From an uncultured Clostridia bacterium (lineage in GTDB: Bacteria; Bacillota; Clostridia; Christensenellales; Aristaeellaceae), in assembly GCA_934647305.1 (NCBI GenBank), contig CAKUFI010000044.1, forward strand, positions 1-21,288: a stretch of 21,288 bases of DNA, in the 5' to 3' direction. The notes under the pieces are model-generated. The model did not search any database and had not been told where the DNA came from. It saw nothing but the letters and a program-made list of their open reading frames with translations. Shown piece by piece: positions 13,686 through 21,242 of the stretch. Positions within the stretch are counted from its first letter, which is position 1. The number at the start of each line of letters is the position of its first letter. A program made the position numbers and the translations under genes.

Positions 13686-14609
13686 TCACTGCGCCTGTCT
13701 GATATACTGGTCAAGCACCTTGCGATCCCACAGCAGCACATTGGTCGATGCGGCCAGCTCTTCTGCGGCGGGCGTGAACGTGCTGTTGGTCATGACCACG
13801 CCCAAGTGACATTTGTAGAAGATCTTTCCGGTATTGACCTCCTGAATGGGCGTGTTTCCGAGCCGGGAGGCGTAGTTCTTGCACTGAATCGCGTACTTTA
13901 CGCCGCCCTTCGTCGCCAGAATGTCCACGCCCTGATCGCCGGAGCCCCTTGTCACTTCCGCGCTGTCAAACCCGTTCTTCTTCAGAAGGCTTGCGCAGAA
14001 GTACTCAAAGTCATGCCCATCCATGCCGTCCACCGCGGAAATACTGTCAACGCCCGCACCCGTGCGAACGTCAGCCGCAGCAGCGTCCATTCCCGCGATC
14101 GGCAGGCCGTTTCTCAGGCCCTTCAGCGCTTTGTTCATCAGATCGGGACGCGGAAGGTCGAGGCTGTACGCGCCCCTTTCTGCATGCAGAATCAGGCCAT
14201 GCTCCTTGGCCTTGACGGCGACCAGTTCGCTGTGCTTCAGTACGAATCCCTTTTCATCCGAAACAAAACCGACCCGCTGATCGGTCACGTAGACGCTGCC
14301 CGCATACTGCTCGCCCTTTTTCACATCCTGCCAGGCTGCCCTGCTGCCAAACACGACAATCTCGCCGCGCAGCAGCATCAGCTCGCAGTCCTTCAGGCGG
14401 GGCAGTTCAATTCCCTGCTCCAGTTTTTCTCTCTGCTCGTCGGTCAGGTACACTGACTGATTCACATTGCGCTCTTCCTGCCACACATTTTGGAAACGCT
14501 GGCGTTTGCTGTCATACTCTGTATCATGACCAAAGCAAACACAGCAAAAAACGTACACCACAAAGCCAACACAGATCGCCAGACAGATATACAGGATAAT
14601 CGATTCCAT
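13686..14609 (-). CDS. Membrane-anchored Mrr-like restriction endonuclease-fold protein
   Basis: This 307-residue protein has three parts. Residues 4-24 form one membrane helix. Residues about 70-165 form a beta-rich region (ELMLLRGEIVVFG, YVTDQRVGFVSDEKGFVLKHSELVAV) that resembles GRAM/PH-like membrane-associated domains. Residues about 195-300 form an Mrr_cat-type PD-(D/E)XK nuclease: DGHDFEYFCASLLKKNGF, GDQGVDI with Asp229, then QCK (242-244) and the helix containing Gln256. The catalytic Asp and Lys are present. I set the start at ATG 14609, with GGAG about 7 nt before it; the frame continues upstream into the GNAT region without a better start. A role in cutting foreign or modified DNA near the membrane is inference; no methylase is linked. 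Confidence 0.8.
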   Translation of the reverse strand: MESIILYICLAICVGFVVYVFCCVCFGHDTEYDSKRQRFQNVWQEERNVNQSVYLTDEQREKLEQGIELPRLKDCELMLLRGEIVVFGSRAAWQDVKKGEQYAGSVYVTDQRVGFVSDEKGFVLKHSELVAVKAKEHGLILHAERGAYSLDLPRPDLMNKALKGLRNGLPIAGMDAAAADVRTGAGVDSISAVDGMDGHDFEYFCASLLKKNGFDSAEVTRGSGDQGVDILATKGGVKYAIQCKNYASRLGNTPIQEVNTGKIFYKCHLGVVMTNSTFTPAAEELAASTNVLLWDRKVLDQYIRQAQ

Positions 14610-14662
14610 AGTCTCACTCCTCGAGTCGTTCGTGGCTCCCGCATTCGTCTGTACAGAGCTCG

Positions 14663-15178
14663 CTAAATTGCCCGGATATACCGCCGCTCGGTCTGGGGCA
14701 CGCCCATGTACAGCGCGCGCTCCTCGCCGGTGGGCAGGAAGCCCTGCTTCTCGTAGAAGCGCACCGCGCGCCCGTTCGACGCGTTCACCCACACCGCCGC
14801 GCGCGACTTGCCCCGCTCCTTCAGGTGGTCAAGCAGGAAGCGCAGCGCGCCCTCGCCGTAGCCCTTGCCCACATAGGCGGGCAGCAGGAACAGGTGCGTG
14901 ATCTCCCCCGCCTCGGGGTCGGCCTGGTCATCTGCCGCGCAGAAGCCGCTAGTCTGGCCGTCCACGTCGATCAGGAAGTAGTCGGCGTAGGTCGTGCCGA
15001 TCAGGCGATACATCGCGTCGGCCAGCGCCTCGGGCGTGTACGGCTCCAGGTACCGCTCGGGCAGCAGTCCCTTCACCGTGCTCATCCACGACTCGTAATA
15101 GATGTACCCGAGCATTCCCGCGTCGGGCAGGTCGGCCTGCCGATACTGTACCGGCAGGCTCGGAAGTATTTCTTTCAT
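14663..15178 (-). CDS. GNAT-family N-acetyltransferase
   Basis: This 171-residue GNAT enzyme has the acetyl-CoA loop GKGYGEGALRFLLDHL preceded by ITHLFLLPAYV, and the C-terminal NGRAVRFYEKQGFLPTGEE motif typical of the fold. The N-terminal QADLPDAGMLGYIYYESWMS is common in small-molecule or RimI-like members. GGAGG lies 5 nt before ATG 15178; the earlier ATG at 15190 overlaps that ribosome site and is disfavoured. It is 34 nt after ruvB and likely in the same operon. The substrate is unknown. Confidence 0.85.
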   Translation of the reverse strand: MKEILPSLPVQYRQADLPDAGMLGYIYYESWMSTVKGLLPERYLEPYTPEALADAMYRLIGTTYADYFLIDVDGQTSGFCAADDQADPEAGEITHLFLLPAYVGKGYGEGALRFLLDHLKERGKSRAAVWVNASNGRAVRFYEKQGFLPTGEERALYMGVPQTERRYIRAI

Positions 15179-15212
15179 AATATCCTCCATGGCGCGCCGC
15201 AGCCCGGGGCCG

Positions 15213-16313
15213 TCAGGCGTCCTCTCCTTTAGCGAGCGACGAATCGCACAGCCCGGTCAGTTTGGTCTGAACCCAGCGGGAGGCGCCGTCATTCCCCCGG
15301 GACGCGCCCGCGTCAGGCAGGGACAGGCCCAGGTGCTCGTAGGCGGCGGGGGTGGCGATGCGGCCGCGGGGGGTGCGCATGAGGAAGCCCAGCTGCAGCA
15401 GATAGGGCTCGTACACGTCCTCGATGGTGGTCGCGTCCTCGCCGGTGATGGCGGCCAGCGTGTCCAGGCCGACCGGCCCGCCGCTGAACTTCTTAATCAT
15501 GGTCTCGAGCATGGTGCGGTCGGTGCGGTCCAGGCCGAGCAGGTCGATCTCCTGCATGTCGAGGGCGCGCCGGGCGGTCTGCTCGTCCACCATGCCGCCG
15601 CCGCATACCTGGGCGTAGTCGCGCACGCGCTTGATCAGGCGGTTGGCGATGCGGGGCGTGCCGCGCGAACGGGAGGCGATTTCCAGCGCCCCGTCGTGGT
15701 CGCAGGGAATTTTCATCAGCCGGGCGCTGCGCTCGACGATGACGGCCAGCTCCTCCGGACTGTACAGCTCGAGTCGGAAGCTCATGCCGAACCGGTCGCG
15801 CAGGGGCGAGGTCAGCATGCCGGCGCGGGTGGTGGCGGCGATCAGCGTGAAGCGGGGCATTTCCACCCGCATCGAGCGGGCGGCCGGCCCCTTGCCGATC
15901 ATAATGTCCAGCACAAAGTCCTCCATCGCCGGATACAGCACCTCCTCCACCGAGTGGGAGAGGCGGTGAATCTCGTCGATGAAGAGCACGTCTCCGGCGT
16001 TCAGGTTGGTCATGATGGAGACCAGGTCGCCTGGGCGCTCGATGGCCGGGCCGGAGGTAATGCGGATGTTTCGGCCCATTTCGGCGGCGATGATGCCGGC
16101 CAGCGTGGTCTTGCCCAGGCCGGGCGGGCCGTAGAGCAGGATGTGGTCGAGCGGCTCGTTGCGGGCGGCGGCGGCCTGCATGTAGATACTCAGGCTGTCC
16201 TTGATTTTCTTCTGGCCGAAGTATTCGTTCAGGGTGTGCGGGCGCAGGGAAAGCTCGGTTTCCTCGTCCTCCGCGCGAAACCCGGTGTTCATCAGGCGAT
16301 CGTCTTGACTCAT
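15213..16313 (-). CDS. ruvB: Holliday junction branch-migration ATPase RuvB
   Basis: RuvB is the hexameric AAA+ motor that drives branch migration with RuvA. In its 366 residues it has Walker A GPPGLGKTT (62-70), Walker B DEIH (113-116), sensor AATTRAG, LRDRFG with the arginine-finger region, and the C-terminal winged helix GGPVGLDTLAAITGED. The ending runs about 25-30 residues past the usual TPRGR ending region, with a low-complexity GASRGNDGASR stretch. The start overlaps the ruvA stop as ATGA. Confidence 0.98.
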   Translation of the reverse strand: MSQDDRLMNTGFRAEDEETELSLRPHTLNEYFGQKKIKDSLSIYMQAAAARNEPLDHILLYGPPGLGKTTLAGIIAAEMGRNIRITSGPAIERPGDLVSIMTNLNAGDVLFIDEIHRLSHSVEEVLYPAMEDFVLDIMIGKGPAARSMRVEMPRFTLIAATTRAGMLTSPLRDRFGMSFRLELYSPEELAVIVERSARLMKIPCDHDGALEIASRSRGTPRIANRLIKRVRDYAQVCGGGMVDEQTARRALDMQEIDLLGLDRTDRTMLETMIKKFSGGPVGLDTLAAITGEDATTIEDVYEPYLLQLGFLMRTPRGRIATPAAYEHLGLSLPDAGASRGNDGASRWVQTKLTGLCDSSLAKGEDA

Positions 16314-16915
16314 CTCATCATCCCCTTCAGCGCCAGGCGAATCAGCTCCTCAGCGCGATCCGATTGATCCTGCACGGCGGCGACCGCCTGCACGGCCTCC
16401 TGCCGCTGATAGCCCAGCGTAATGAGCGCCTCGACGGCGTCCCGGCAGGCGTCGGACGCGTCGGCGGCTCCGGGCCGCACGGCGATCTGCTTCACGTCGC
16501 CCACCAGCTCGTCGTCCTCTACCTTGTCCCGCAGCTCCAGTATCACCCGCTGCGCGGTCTTCTTGCCCACGCCGGGCGCGCGGGCAATGGCGGCCGCGTC
16601 CCCGGTCACGATGGCCAGCGTCAAATCGCGCACGGACAGCGTGGAGAGGATCTGCATCGCGCTCTTGGGCCCCACGCCGGTCACGCCGCGCAGCTTGAGA
16701 AACAGGTGCTTTTCCTCCTTGCTGTAAAACCCGAACAGCTCCATCGCGTCCTCGCGCACCGAGAGCGCGGCGTAGCAGGTCATGCTCTGGCCGACGGCCG
16801 GAGCCGCCGACAGCGTGGCCGCGCTCACCGTGAGCAGGTACCCCACGCCGCCGCAGTCGATCACCAGGCAGTCCGCGCCCTTTTCGGCCACGACGCCCCG
16901 AAAATGTGCGTACAT
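16310..16915 (-). CDS. ruvA: Holliday junction DNA-binding protein RuvA
   Basis: RuvA tetramers clamp four-way junctions and load RuvB. The 201-residue protein has the N-terminal OB fold (MYAHFRGVV to ELFGFYSKEEKHLF), two helix-hairpin-helix motifs (LRGVTGVGPKSAMQIL and IARAPGVGKKTAQRVILEL), and the C-terminal RuvB-binding three-helix domain ending in AEELIRLAL. GGAGGG precedes the ATG by 8 nt. It follows ruvC by 16 nt. Confidence 0.98.
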   Translation of the reverse strand: MYAHFRGVVAEKGADCLVIDCGGVGYLLTVSAATLSAAPAVGQSMTCYAALSVREDAMELFGFYSKEEKHLFLKLRGVTGVGPKSAMQILSTLSVRDLTLAIVTGDAAAIARAPGVGKKTAQRVILELRDKVEDDELVGDVKQIAVRPGAADASDACRDAVEALITLGYQRQEAVQAVAAVQDQSDRAEELIRLALKGMMR

Positions 16916-16931
16916 CGATATGCTCCCTCCG

Positions 16932-17426
16932 TCACCTGATCTTGTACAGTTCCCTGGCCCGCAGGCTCAGCGCGTGGGTCAGCGCCACGGCGATGGCGTC
17001 GGCCGCGTCGTCCGGCTGGGCGATTTCATCCATGCGCAGCAGCATCTTGACCATGGTCTGCACCTGATGCTTGTCCGCCTTGCCGTAGCCGGTGACCGCC
17101 TGCTTGATCTGCATGGGCGTATACTCGTAGATTTCGTCGGTGCGCTGGGCGACCGCCAGCAGCGACACCCCGCGCGCCGAGCTCACCGCCATGCCGGTGG
17201 TGATGTTTTTACTGAAAAAAAGCTCCTCGAAGGCCACCTCGTCCGGCGAATACGTGTCCAGGAGCTGGTTCATGCCCTTGTACAGGCTGTTGAGCCGCAT
17301 GGGCAGCGTCTGAGCCGGGCGCGTGGTCAGCACGCCGTACTGGATCAGCCGGTGGCGGTCGTTTTCTGTGTGAATCACCCCGTAGCCCAGCGTGGCCAGG
17401 CCCGGGTCAATGCCCAGTATAATCAA
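16932..17426 (-). CDS. ruvC: Holliday junction resolvase RuvC
   Basis: RuvC cuts Holliday junctions symmetrically. The 164-residue protein carries the acidic active site: Asp7 in GIDPGL, Glu67 in AFEELFF, and Asp141 and Asp144 in DDAADAIAVAL. The start codon is TTG: no ATG or GTG is available before an upstream stop, and AAGGA lies 8 nt ahead of the TTG. It opens the ruvC-ruvA-ruvB operon behind its own promoter. The weak start may keep resolvase levels low relative to RuvAB. Confidence 0.97.
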   Translation of the reverse strand: MIILGIDPGLATLGYGVIHTENDRHRLIQYGVLTTRPAQTLPMRLNSLYKGMNQLLDTYSPDEVAFEELFFSKNITTGMAVSSARGVSLLAVAQRTDEIYEYTPMQIKQAVTGYGKADKHQVQTMVKMLLRMDEIAQPDDAADAIAVALTHALSLRARELYKIR

Positions 17427-17461
17427 TGCGCGTATCCTTCCCGAAAAAGATTTCTACATCT

Positions 17462-17490
17462 ATGATAAGCCGTTTCAGGCCGCCTGTCAA
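17462..17490 (-). promoter_or_regulatory. Promoter of the ruvCAB operon
   Basis: On the minus strand a perfect TTGACA (17490-17485), a 17-nt spacer and TATCAT (17467-17462) lie about 35 nt before the TTG start of ruvC. I see no clear LexA-type operator (CGAAC-N4-GTTCG) around it. Confidence 0.8.
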
Positions 17491-17507
17491 GGAAGTTTGC
17501 CCCTCCC

Positions 17508-18677
17508 CTACACATACGGCTTGTCGATCTTCACCACCGCGAAGCAGTGTCCGGGCAGCGTGCCCGCCAGGCGCTCGATTTCCTTCTTCACCTGCGCGTC
17601 GGTCATCTCAAAGCCCTGCGGCACCACCGCGTCGAAGATCAGATTGGTATGGCTGGGGCCGGTCACCATGCGGAAATCGTGTATCCGCACCTGGCCGTTC
17701 CAGCGCGCCTCGATCAGCGCGGCCACCTGCTCGCGCATTGCGCCCACCTGCGTGTCGTCCGAGGCGATGGGATCCATGTGGATGATGGGCTCGCAGTCGC
17801 ACTCGTCCCGCAGCCGGCGCTCGATCAGGTCGATCTGGTCGTGCATTTCCATGACGTCGCCCGCGGAGGGCACCTCGGCGTGCAGCGAGACATAGCGCCT
17901 GCCCGGGCCGTAGTCGTGTACGATCAGGTCGTGTATGCCCAAAATACCCGGATAAGAGAGCACGATCTTCTCGATGCGCTCGATCAGCTCGGGCTCGGGC
18001 GGCTGACCCAGCAGCGGATTGATCGTGTCCCTCGCCGCACCGAAGCCCGCGCAGATAATCATCAGGCTGACCGCCAGGCCGCTCCACGCGTCCACGTTGA
18101 ACGAGGTAAACAGGCTCAGGATCATCGCCGCGAGCACGACCGACGTGGACACCGCGTCGCTCAGGCTGTCGGTCGAGGTGGCCTGCATCGCCTCGGAGCG
18201 CACCAGGCGGCCCACGCGGCGGTTATAATACGCCATGTACAGCTTGACCAATATGGACGCGCACAGGATGACCGTGCCCAGGACGCTGAAGGAGGTGGGC
18301 TCGGGCGTAATGATCTTCCTGACCGAGGTCTTGAGCAGCTCCACGCCCATCAGCAGGATGATCGCCGACACCGCCAGCCCGGACAGATACTCCACCCGTC
18401 CAAAGCCGAACGGATGCTCGCGGTCCGGCTTGCGCGCCGCCAGCTTGAAGCCCAGAAGCGTAATCACCGAGCTGCCCGCGTCCGACAGGTTGTTGAAGGC
18501 GTCCGCCGTGATCGCGATCGAGCCGCTGAGCGTGCCGGCCAGCAGCTTGCCTGCAAACAGCACCAGGTTCAGGAAAATGCCCACCGCGCCGCAGAGCACG
18601 CCGTAGGCCGTGCGCACCCTCGGGTCGGAATAGTTCTGGGAATCCTTAATCAGCCAGTGCGACAGCAGACGGATCAT
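17508..18677 (-). CDS. Cation diffusion facilitator, probable manganese exporter
   Basis: This 389-residue antiporter has about six membrane helices (about 25-220) and a cytoplasmic C-terminal domain (HDLIVHDYGPGRRYVSLHAEVP) of the CDF type, with a longer tail than YiiP. The transport-site residues are Asn62 and Asp66 in helix 2 (NNLSD) and Asp170 and Asp174 in helix 5 (DSLSD). The N-D-D-D pattern is that of MntE-type manganese exporters, whereas zinc CDFs use His-Asp pairs, so manganese export is the best prediction. AAGGAAG stands 9 nt before the ATG. It has its own promoter and is followed by the ruv promoter. Confidence 0.92.
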   Translation of the reverse strand: MIRLLSHWLIKDSQNYSDPRVRTAYGVLCGAVGIFLNLVLFAGKLLAGTLSGSIAITADAFNNLSDAGSSVITLLGFKLAARKPDREHPFGFGRVEYLSGLAVSAIILLMGVELLKTSVRKIITPEPTSFSVLGTVILCASILVKLYMAYYNRRVGRLVRSEAMQATSTDSLSDAVSTSVVLAAMILSLFTSFNVDAWSGLAVSLMIICAGFGAARDTINPLLGQPPEPELIERIEKIVLSYPGILGIHDLIVHDYGPGRRYVSLHAEVPSAGDVMEMHDQIDLIERRLRDECDCEPIIHMDPIASDDTQVGAMREQVAALIEARWNGQVRIHDFRMVTGPSHTNLIFDAVVPQGFEMTDAQVKKEIERLAGTLPGHCFAVVKIDKPYV

Positions 18678-18708
18678 TTCGCGTCACTTCCTTGCAGAGT
18701 TTCTTTTT

Positions 18709-18737
18709 ATTTTACCACAGTCGGGCGCTTTAATCAA
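18709..18737 (-). promoter_or_regulatory. Promoter of the CDF gene
   Basis: On the minus strand, TTGATT (18737-18732), a 17-nt spacer and TAAAAT (18714-18709) lie about 30 nt before the ATG. No obvious palindromic metal-regulator site flanks it. Confidence 0.7.
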
Positions 18738-18779
18738 CTCCCCGGGCGCGAAACGCGGGAGGCAAAATCACCGTCGGGA

Positions 18780-19250
18780 CTACCTGCCCTTCTGCGGCGG
18801 CCTGGCCGCGCCGCGCAGCTCTCCCCGGATGCGCCGGAAGCGCTTCGGAATGTCGGATTCCTTCATTTCTTTGAGCGCGCTCATGCTTCCGGCGGCCTTC
18901 GCCGTTTCATAGTACCAGCACTTGTACTCCACCATTTCCATCGCGCGGCACAGCTCGTCCATTCGCGACTGCAGCTCGTCCCGCTGGCGGCGAAACAGCT
19001 CCAGGCGCAGCTCGATGGTGTCGTCGCCCTGCAGCGCCATTTCGATGTATTTCCGGATGTCGCGGATCGACATGCCGGCCTGCTTCATGCAGCCAATGAC
19101 CCGCAGCCATTCGACGTCCGAATCCCGGAACATCCGGACGCCGCCCGGCGAGCGCTCCACAAAGGGCAGCAGGCCCTCCCTGTCATAGTATCGCAGGGTG
19201 GAGGCGGTGATTCCCAGAAGCCTGGCCATTTCCCCGACGGTATAGACCAT
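18780..19250 (-). CDS. MerR-family transcriptional regulator
   Basis: This 156-residue regulator starts MVYTVGEMARLLGITASTLRYYDREGLLPF, the MerR winged helix-turn-helix, followed by RSPGGVRMFRDSDVEWLRVI and a long dimerisation helix (about 85-110). It has few cysteines (residues about 54, 100 and 111) and none in the metal-binding arrangement of MerR/CueR, so it resembles the AdhR/YyaN-like group that responds to aldehydes or redox stress. GGAGG lies 7 nt before the ATG. It is divergent from the reductase-flavodoxin pair, whose promoter has the MerR layout. Confidence 0.92.
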   Translation of the reverse strand: MVYTVGEMARLLGITASTLRYYDREGLLPFVERSPGGVRMFRDSDVEWLRVIGCMKQAGMSIRDIRKYIEMALQGDDTIELRLELFRRQRDELQSRMDELCRAMEMVEYKCWYYETAKAAGSMSALKEMKESDIPKRFRRIRGELRGAARPPQKGR

Positions 19251-19281
19251 TTGAAAACCTCCGAAAAAATGATGAAAATCC

Positions 19282-19312
19282 TTGACTTGAAGCGAACTTT
19301 AAGTTGTACAAT
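19282..19312 (+). promoter_or_regulatory. MerR-type promoter with 19-bp spacer
   Basis: TTGACT (19282-19287) and TACAAT (19307-19312) are separated by 19 bp, the stretched spacing typical of promoters activated by MerR proteins. Centred in the spacer is the dyad ACTTGAAG (19285-19292) with CTTTAAGT (19297-19304), one mismatch. It should be controlled by the adjacent MerR protein and drive the reductase and flavodoxin genes. Confidence 0.85.
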
Positions 19313-19381
19313 GTACTTGAACTACAGGGAAGAGTATACATCGTATGACCTCCGGTGTCAACCGCAGAAGGGGGAATGGAC

Positions 19382-19504
19382 ATGATTTCGAAGAAACGCT
19401 GTGATTTCCGAGGCGGACATGCAGGCGCTCAGACAGGCGCCCCGCCCGGCCGACTAGGTGAATTCACGCGCTTCCCGGTTTTCAGCGGGAAGACGCAGGC
19501 CTGA
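19382..19504 (+). pseudogene. Possible gene remnant in the reductase leader
   Basis: AAGGGGG lies about 8 nt before ATG 19382, so translation should begin here, giving MISKKRCD and then an unlikely GC-driven sequence to 19504. In another frame, 19401-19457 reads VISEADMQALRQAPRPAD and stops, which looks like a natural protein end. The two pieces suggest a gene with its middle deleted and its frame broken. A hairpin CTTCCCG (19471-19477) / CGGGAAG (19486-19492) follows. No family is recognised. Confidence 0.25.
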
Positions 19505-19527
19505 GATTCAGAAAAGAGCGTTTCAAA

Positions 19528-20286
19528 ATGGAGAACGTCAAGAAGAACTTCGGCTTTGGCTGCATGCGCCTGCCGATGAACGGCGAGCAGGTGGACTTCG
19601 AGGAAGCCAAACGCATGGTGGACGCGTTTCTGGACGCGGGCTTTAACTACTTCGACACCGCCCACGGCTACATTCAGGGCATGAGCGAGACGGCGCTCAG
19701 GGAATGCCTGACCAGCCTCTATCCCCGCGACCGGTATATCCTGACCAATAAGCTGACCGGAAACTTTTTCAAGACCGAGGCGGACATCCGGCCCTTCTTC
19801 GAGAGCCAGCTTCAGGCCTGCGGCGTGGAGTACTTCGACTATTACCTGATGCACGCCCAGGGCGCGGGCAACTACGACCACTACAGGGCCTGCCGCGCCT
19901 ACGAAACCGCCTTCGCGCTCAAGGCCGAGGGCAAGGTTCGCCACGTGGGCATCTCCTTCCATGACCGGGCCGAGGTGCTTGAGCAGATCCTGACCGACTA
20001 TCCCGAAATCGAGGTCGTGCAGATCCAGTTCAACTATGTGGACTATGACGACACGGCGGTGCAGAGCCGCAAGTGCTACGACGTGTGCGTGAAGCACGGC
20101 AAGCCGGTCAAGGGCGGCAACCTGGTCAACCTGCCCGAGGACGCAAAGGCCGTGCTGGACGGCCTGCACGGCGGCAGCCCCGCCAGCTACGCCATCCGCT
20201 TCGCCGCCAGCTTCCCGGGCATCGAGATGGTGCTCTCCGGCATGAGCAGCCTGGAGCAGATATGCAGGACAACCTGTCCTTCATGA
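19528..20286 (+). CDS. Aldo/keto reductase, barrel part (frame broken near 20260)
   Basis: This 252-residue ORF encodes the TIM-barrel part of an NAD(P)H-dependent aldo/keto reductase. The catalytic tetrad is visible: Asp43, Tyr48, Lys75 and His109 in LMHA. VGISFHD, VQIQFNYVD and GGNLVN are typical of the iron-sulfur-bearing clade. The normal reading ends at SLEQ (residue 244); an extra AT within CAGATATGCAG (20257-20267) shifts the frame, adding eight unrelated residues before the stop. Without it, one 363-residue protein would result. The ribosome site is weak (AAGAG). It may be a functional split enzyme, a pseudogene or an assembly error. Confidence 0.85.
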   Translation: MENVKKNFGFGCMRLPMNGEQVDFEEAKRMVDAFLDAGFNYFDTAHGYIQGMSETALRECLTSLYPRDRYILTNKLTGNFFKTEADIRPFFESQLQACGVEYFDYYLMHAQGAGNYDHYRACRAYETAFALKAEGKVRHVGISFHDRAEVLEQILTDYPEIEVVQIQFNYVDYDDTAVQSRKCYDVCVKHGKPVKGGNLVNLPEDAKAVLDGLHGGSPASYAIRFAASFPGIEMVLSGMSSLEQICRTTCPS

Positions 20287-20621
20287 AGGACTTCAGGCCG
20301 CTCGACGAGACCGAGATGGCCGCGGTGACCAGGGTGCGCGAGATTTTCAGGAGCAAGAACCTGATCCCCTGCACCGCCTGCCGGTACTGCACCGACGGCT
20401 GCCCCAAGCACATCGCCATACCCGACCTGTTCGCACTGATGAACACCAAGCAGATCTATCACGACTGGAACGCGGACTACTACTACAACGTCGTGCACAC
20501 CGCGCCCGGTCGGCGCGCGTCCGACTGTATCCGCTGCGGCAAGTGCGAAAAGGCCTGCCCGCAGCACCTGCCCATCCGCAGCCTGCTGCAGGACGTGGCG
20601 AAGGAATTCGAAAAGGCGTAA
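20262..20621 (+). CDS. Two-cluster 4Fe-4S domain, C-terminal part of the aldo/keto reductase
   Basis: This 119-residue frame contains two ferredoxin-like motifs: Cys37, Cys40, Cys43 and Cys47 in CTACRYCTDGCP, and Cys89, Cys92, Cys95 and Cys99 in CIRCGKCEKACP. It continues the barrel frame after the shift (MQDNLSFMKDF is the usual linker). The ATG at 20262 lies 5 nt after GGAG (20253-20256) and overlaps the end of the barrel ORF, so it could be translated separately by coupling. It would pass electrons between clusters, the barrel's nicotinamide site and perhaps the flavodoxin encoded 12 nt downstream. Confidence 0.8.
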   Translation: MQDNLSFMKDFRPLDETEMAAVTRVREIFRSKNLIPCTACRYCTDGCPKHIAIPDLFALMNTKQIYHDWNADYYYNVVHTAPGRRASDCIRCGKCEKACPQHLPIRSLLQDVAKEFEKA

Positions 20622-20633
20622 GGAGGCGTTTTC

Positions 20634-21155
20634 ATGGCCATACTGATCGCATACTACTCCCGCGCGGGCGAAAACTACTTCGGCGGCGCGTACCGGCGCG
20701 TCGCACAGGGCAGCACCGAAAAGGTCGCGAAGACGCTCTCGGAGCTGACCGGCGGGACGCTGCTGAAAATCGAGCAGGCGCGGCCCTATTCGGAGGACTA
20801 CCAGACCTGCATCGCCCAGGCCAAGCGCGACCTTCAGGCGAACGCCCGGCCCGAGGCGCCGAACCTGCCGGACAGCCTGGACGGGTACGACGAAATCTAC
20901 CTGGGGTACCCCAACTACTGGGGCACGATGCCCATGGCAGTGTATACCTTCCTGGAAAAGTACGACCTCTCGGGCAAAACCATCCGCCCCTTCTGCACCC
21001 ACGAGGGCAGCGGCCTGTCCGGAACGGTCGAGCGCATCCGCAAAATCTGCCGGGGCGCGAACGTGATGGACGGCCTGGCCCTGAACGGCACGGCGGTACA
21101 GAACCGCCCGAAGCAGGTGAAAAGGCAGCTCGAGGCCTTCGTGCGGGAAAACTGA
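20634..21155 (+). CDS. Flavodoxin
   Basis: This 173-residue FMN protein of the flavodoxin-4 type starts MAILIAYYSRAGENY with the phosphate loop completed by GSTEKVAK. YLGYPNYWGTMPMAVYTFLEKYDLSGKTIRPFCTHEGSGLSG contains the usual isoalloxazine-contact segments. AAGGAGG stands 8 nt before the ATG, 12 nt after the iron-sulfur frame. A flavodoxin next to an iron-sulfur aldo/keto reductase under MerR control suggests a small redox or carbonyl-stress operon. Bases 21156-21242 after it hold no gene. Confidence 0.93.
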   Translation: MAILIAYYSRAGENYFGGAYRRVAQGSTEKVAKTLSELTGGTLLKIEQARPYSEDYQTCIAQAKRDLQANARPEAPNLPDSLDGYDEIYLGYPNYWGTMPMAVYTFLEKYDLSGKTIRPFCTHEGSGLSGTVERIRKICRGANVMDGLALNGTAVQNRPKQVKRQLEAFVREN

Positions 21156-21242
21156 TTTTCACGAATAATCCCGCATACCCGTCGGCGAAGCGAAAACCTC
21201 CCTTCGGAAGCAATGGACCGTTCCCATCAAAACGGACAGTGC

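Noticed and set aside
17427..17507. LexA operator for the ruv operon
   Set aside because: No CGAAC-N4-GTTCG-like dyad is visible near the promoter.
17547..19385. A 612-codon + strand open frame
   Set aside because: It runs antisense through the CDF and MerR genes and has His/Gln/Arg-biased composition typical of a shadow frame.
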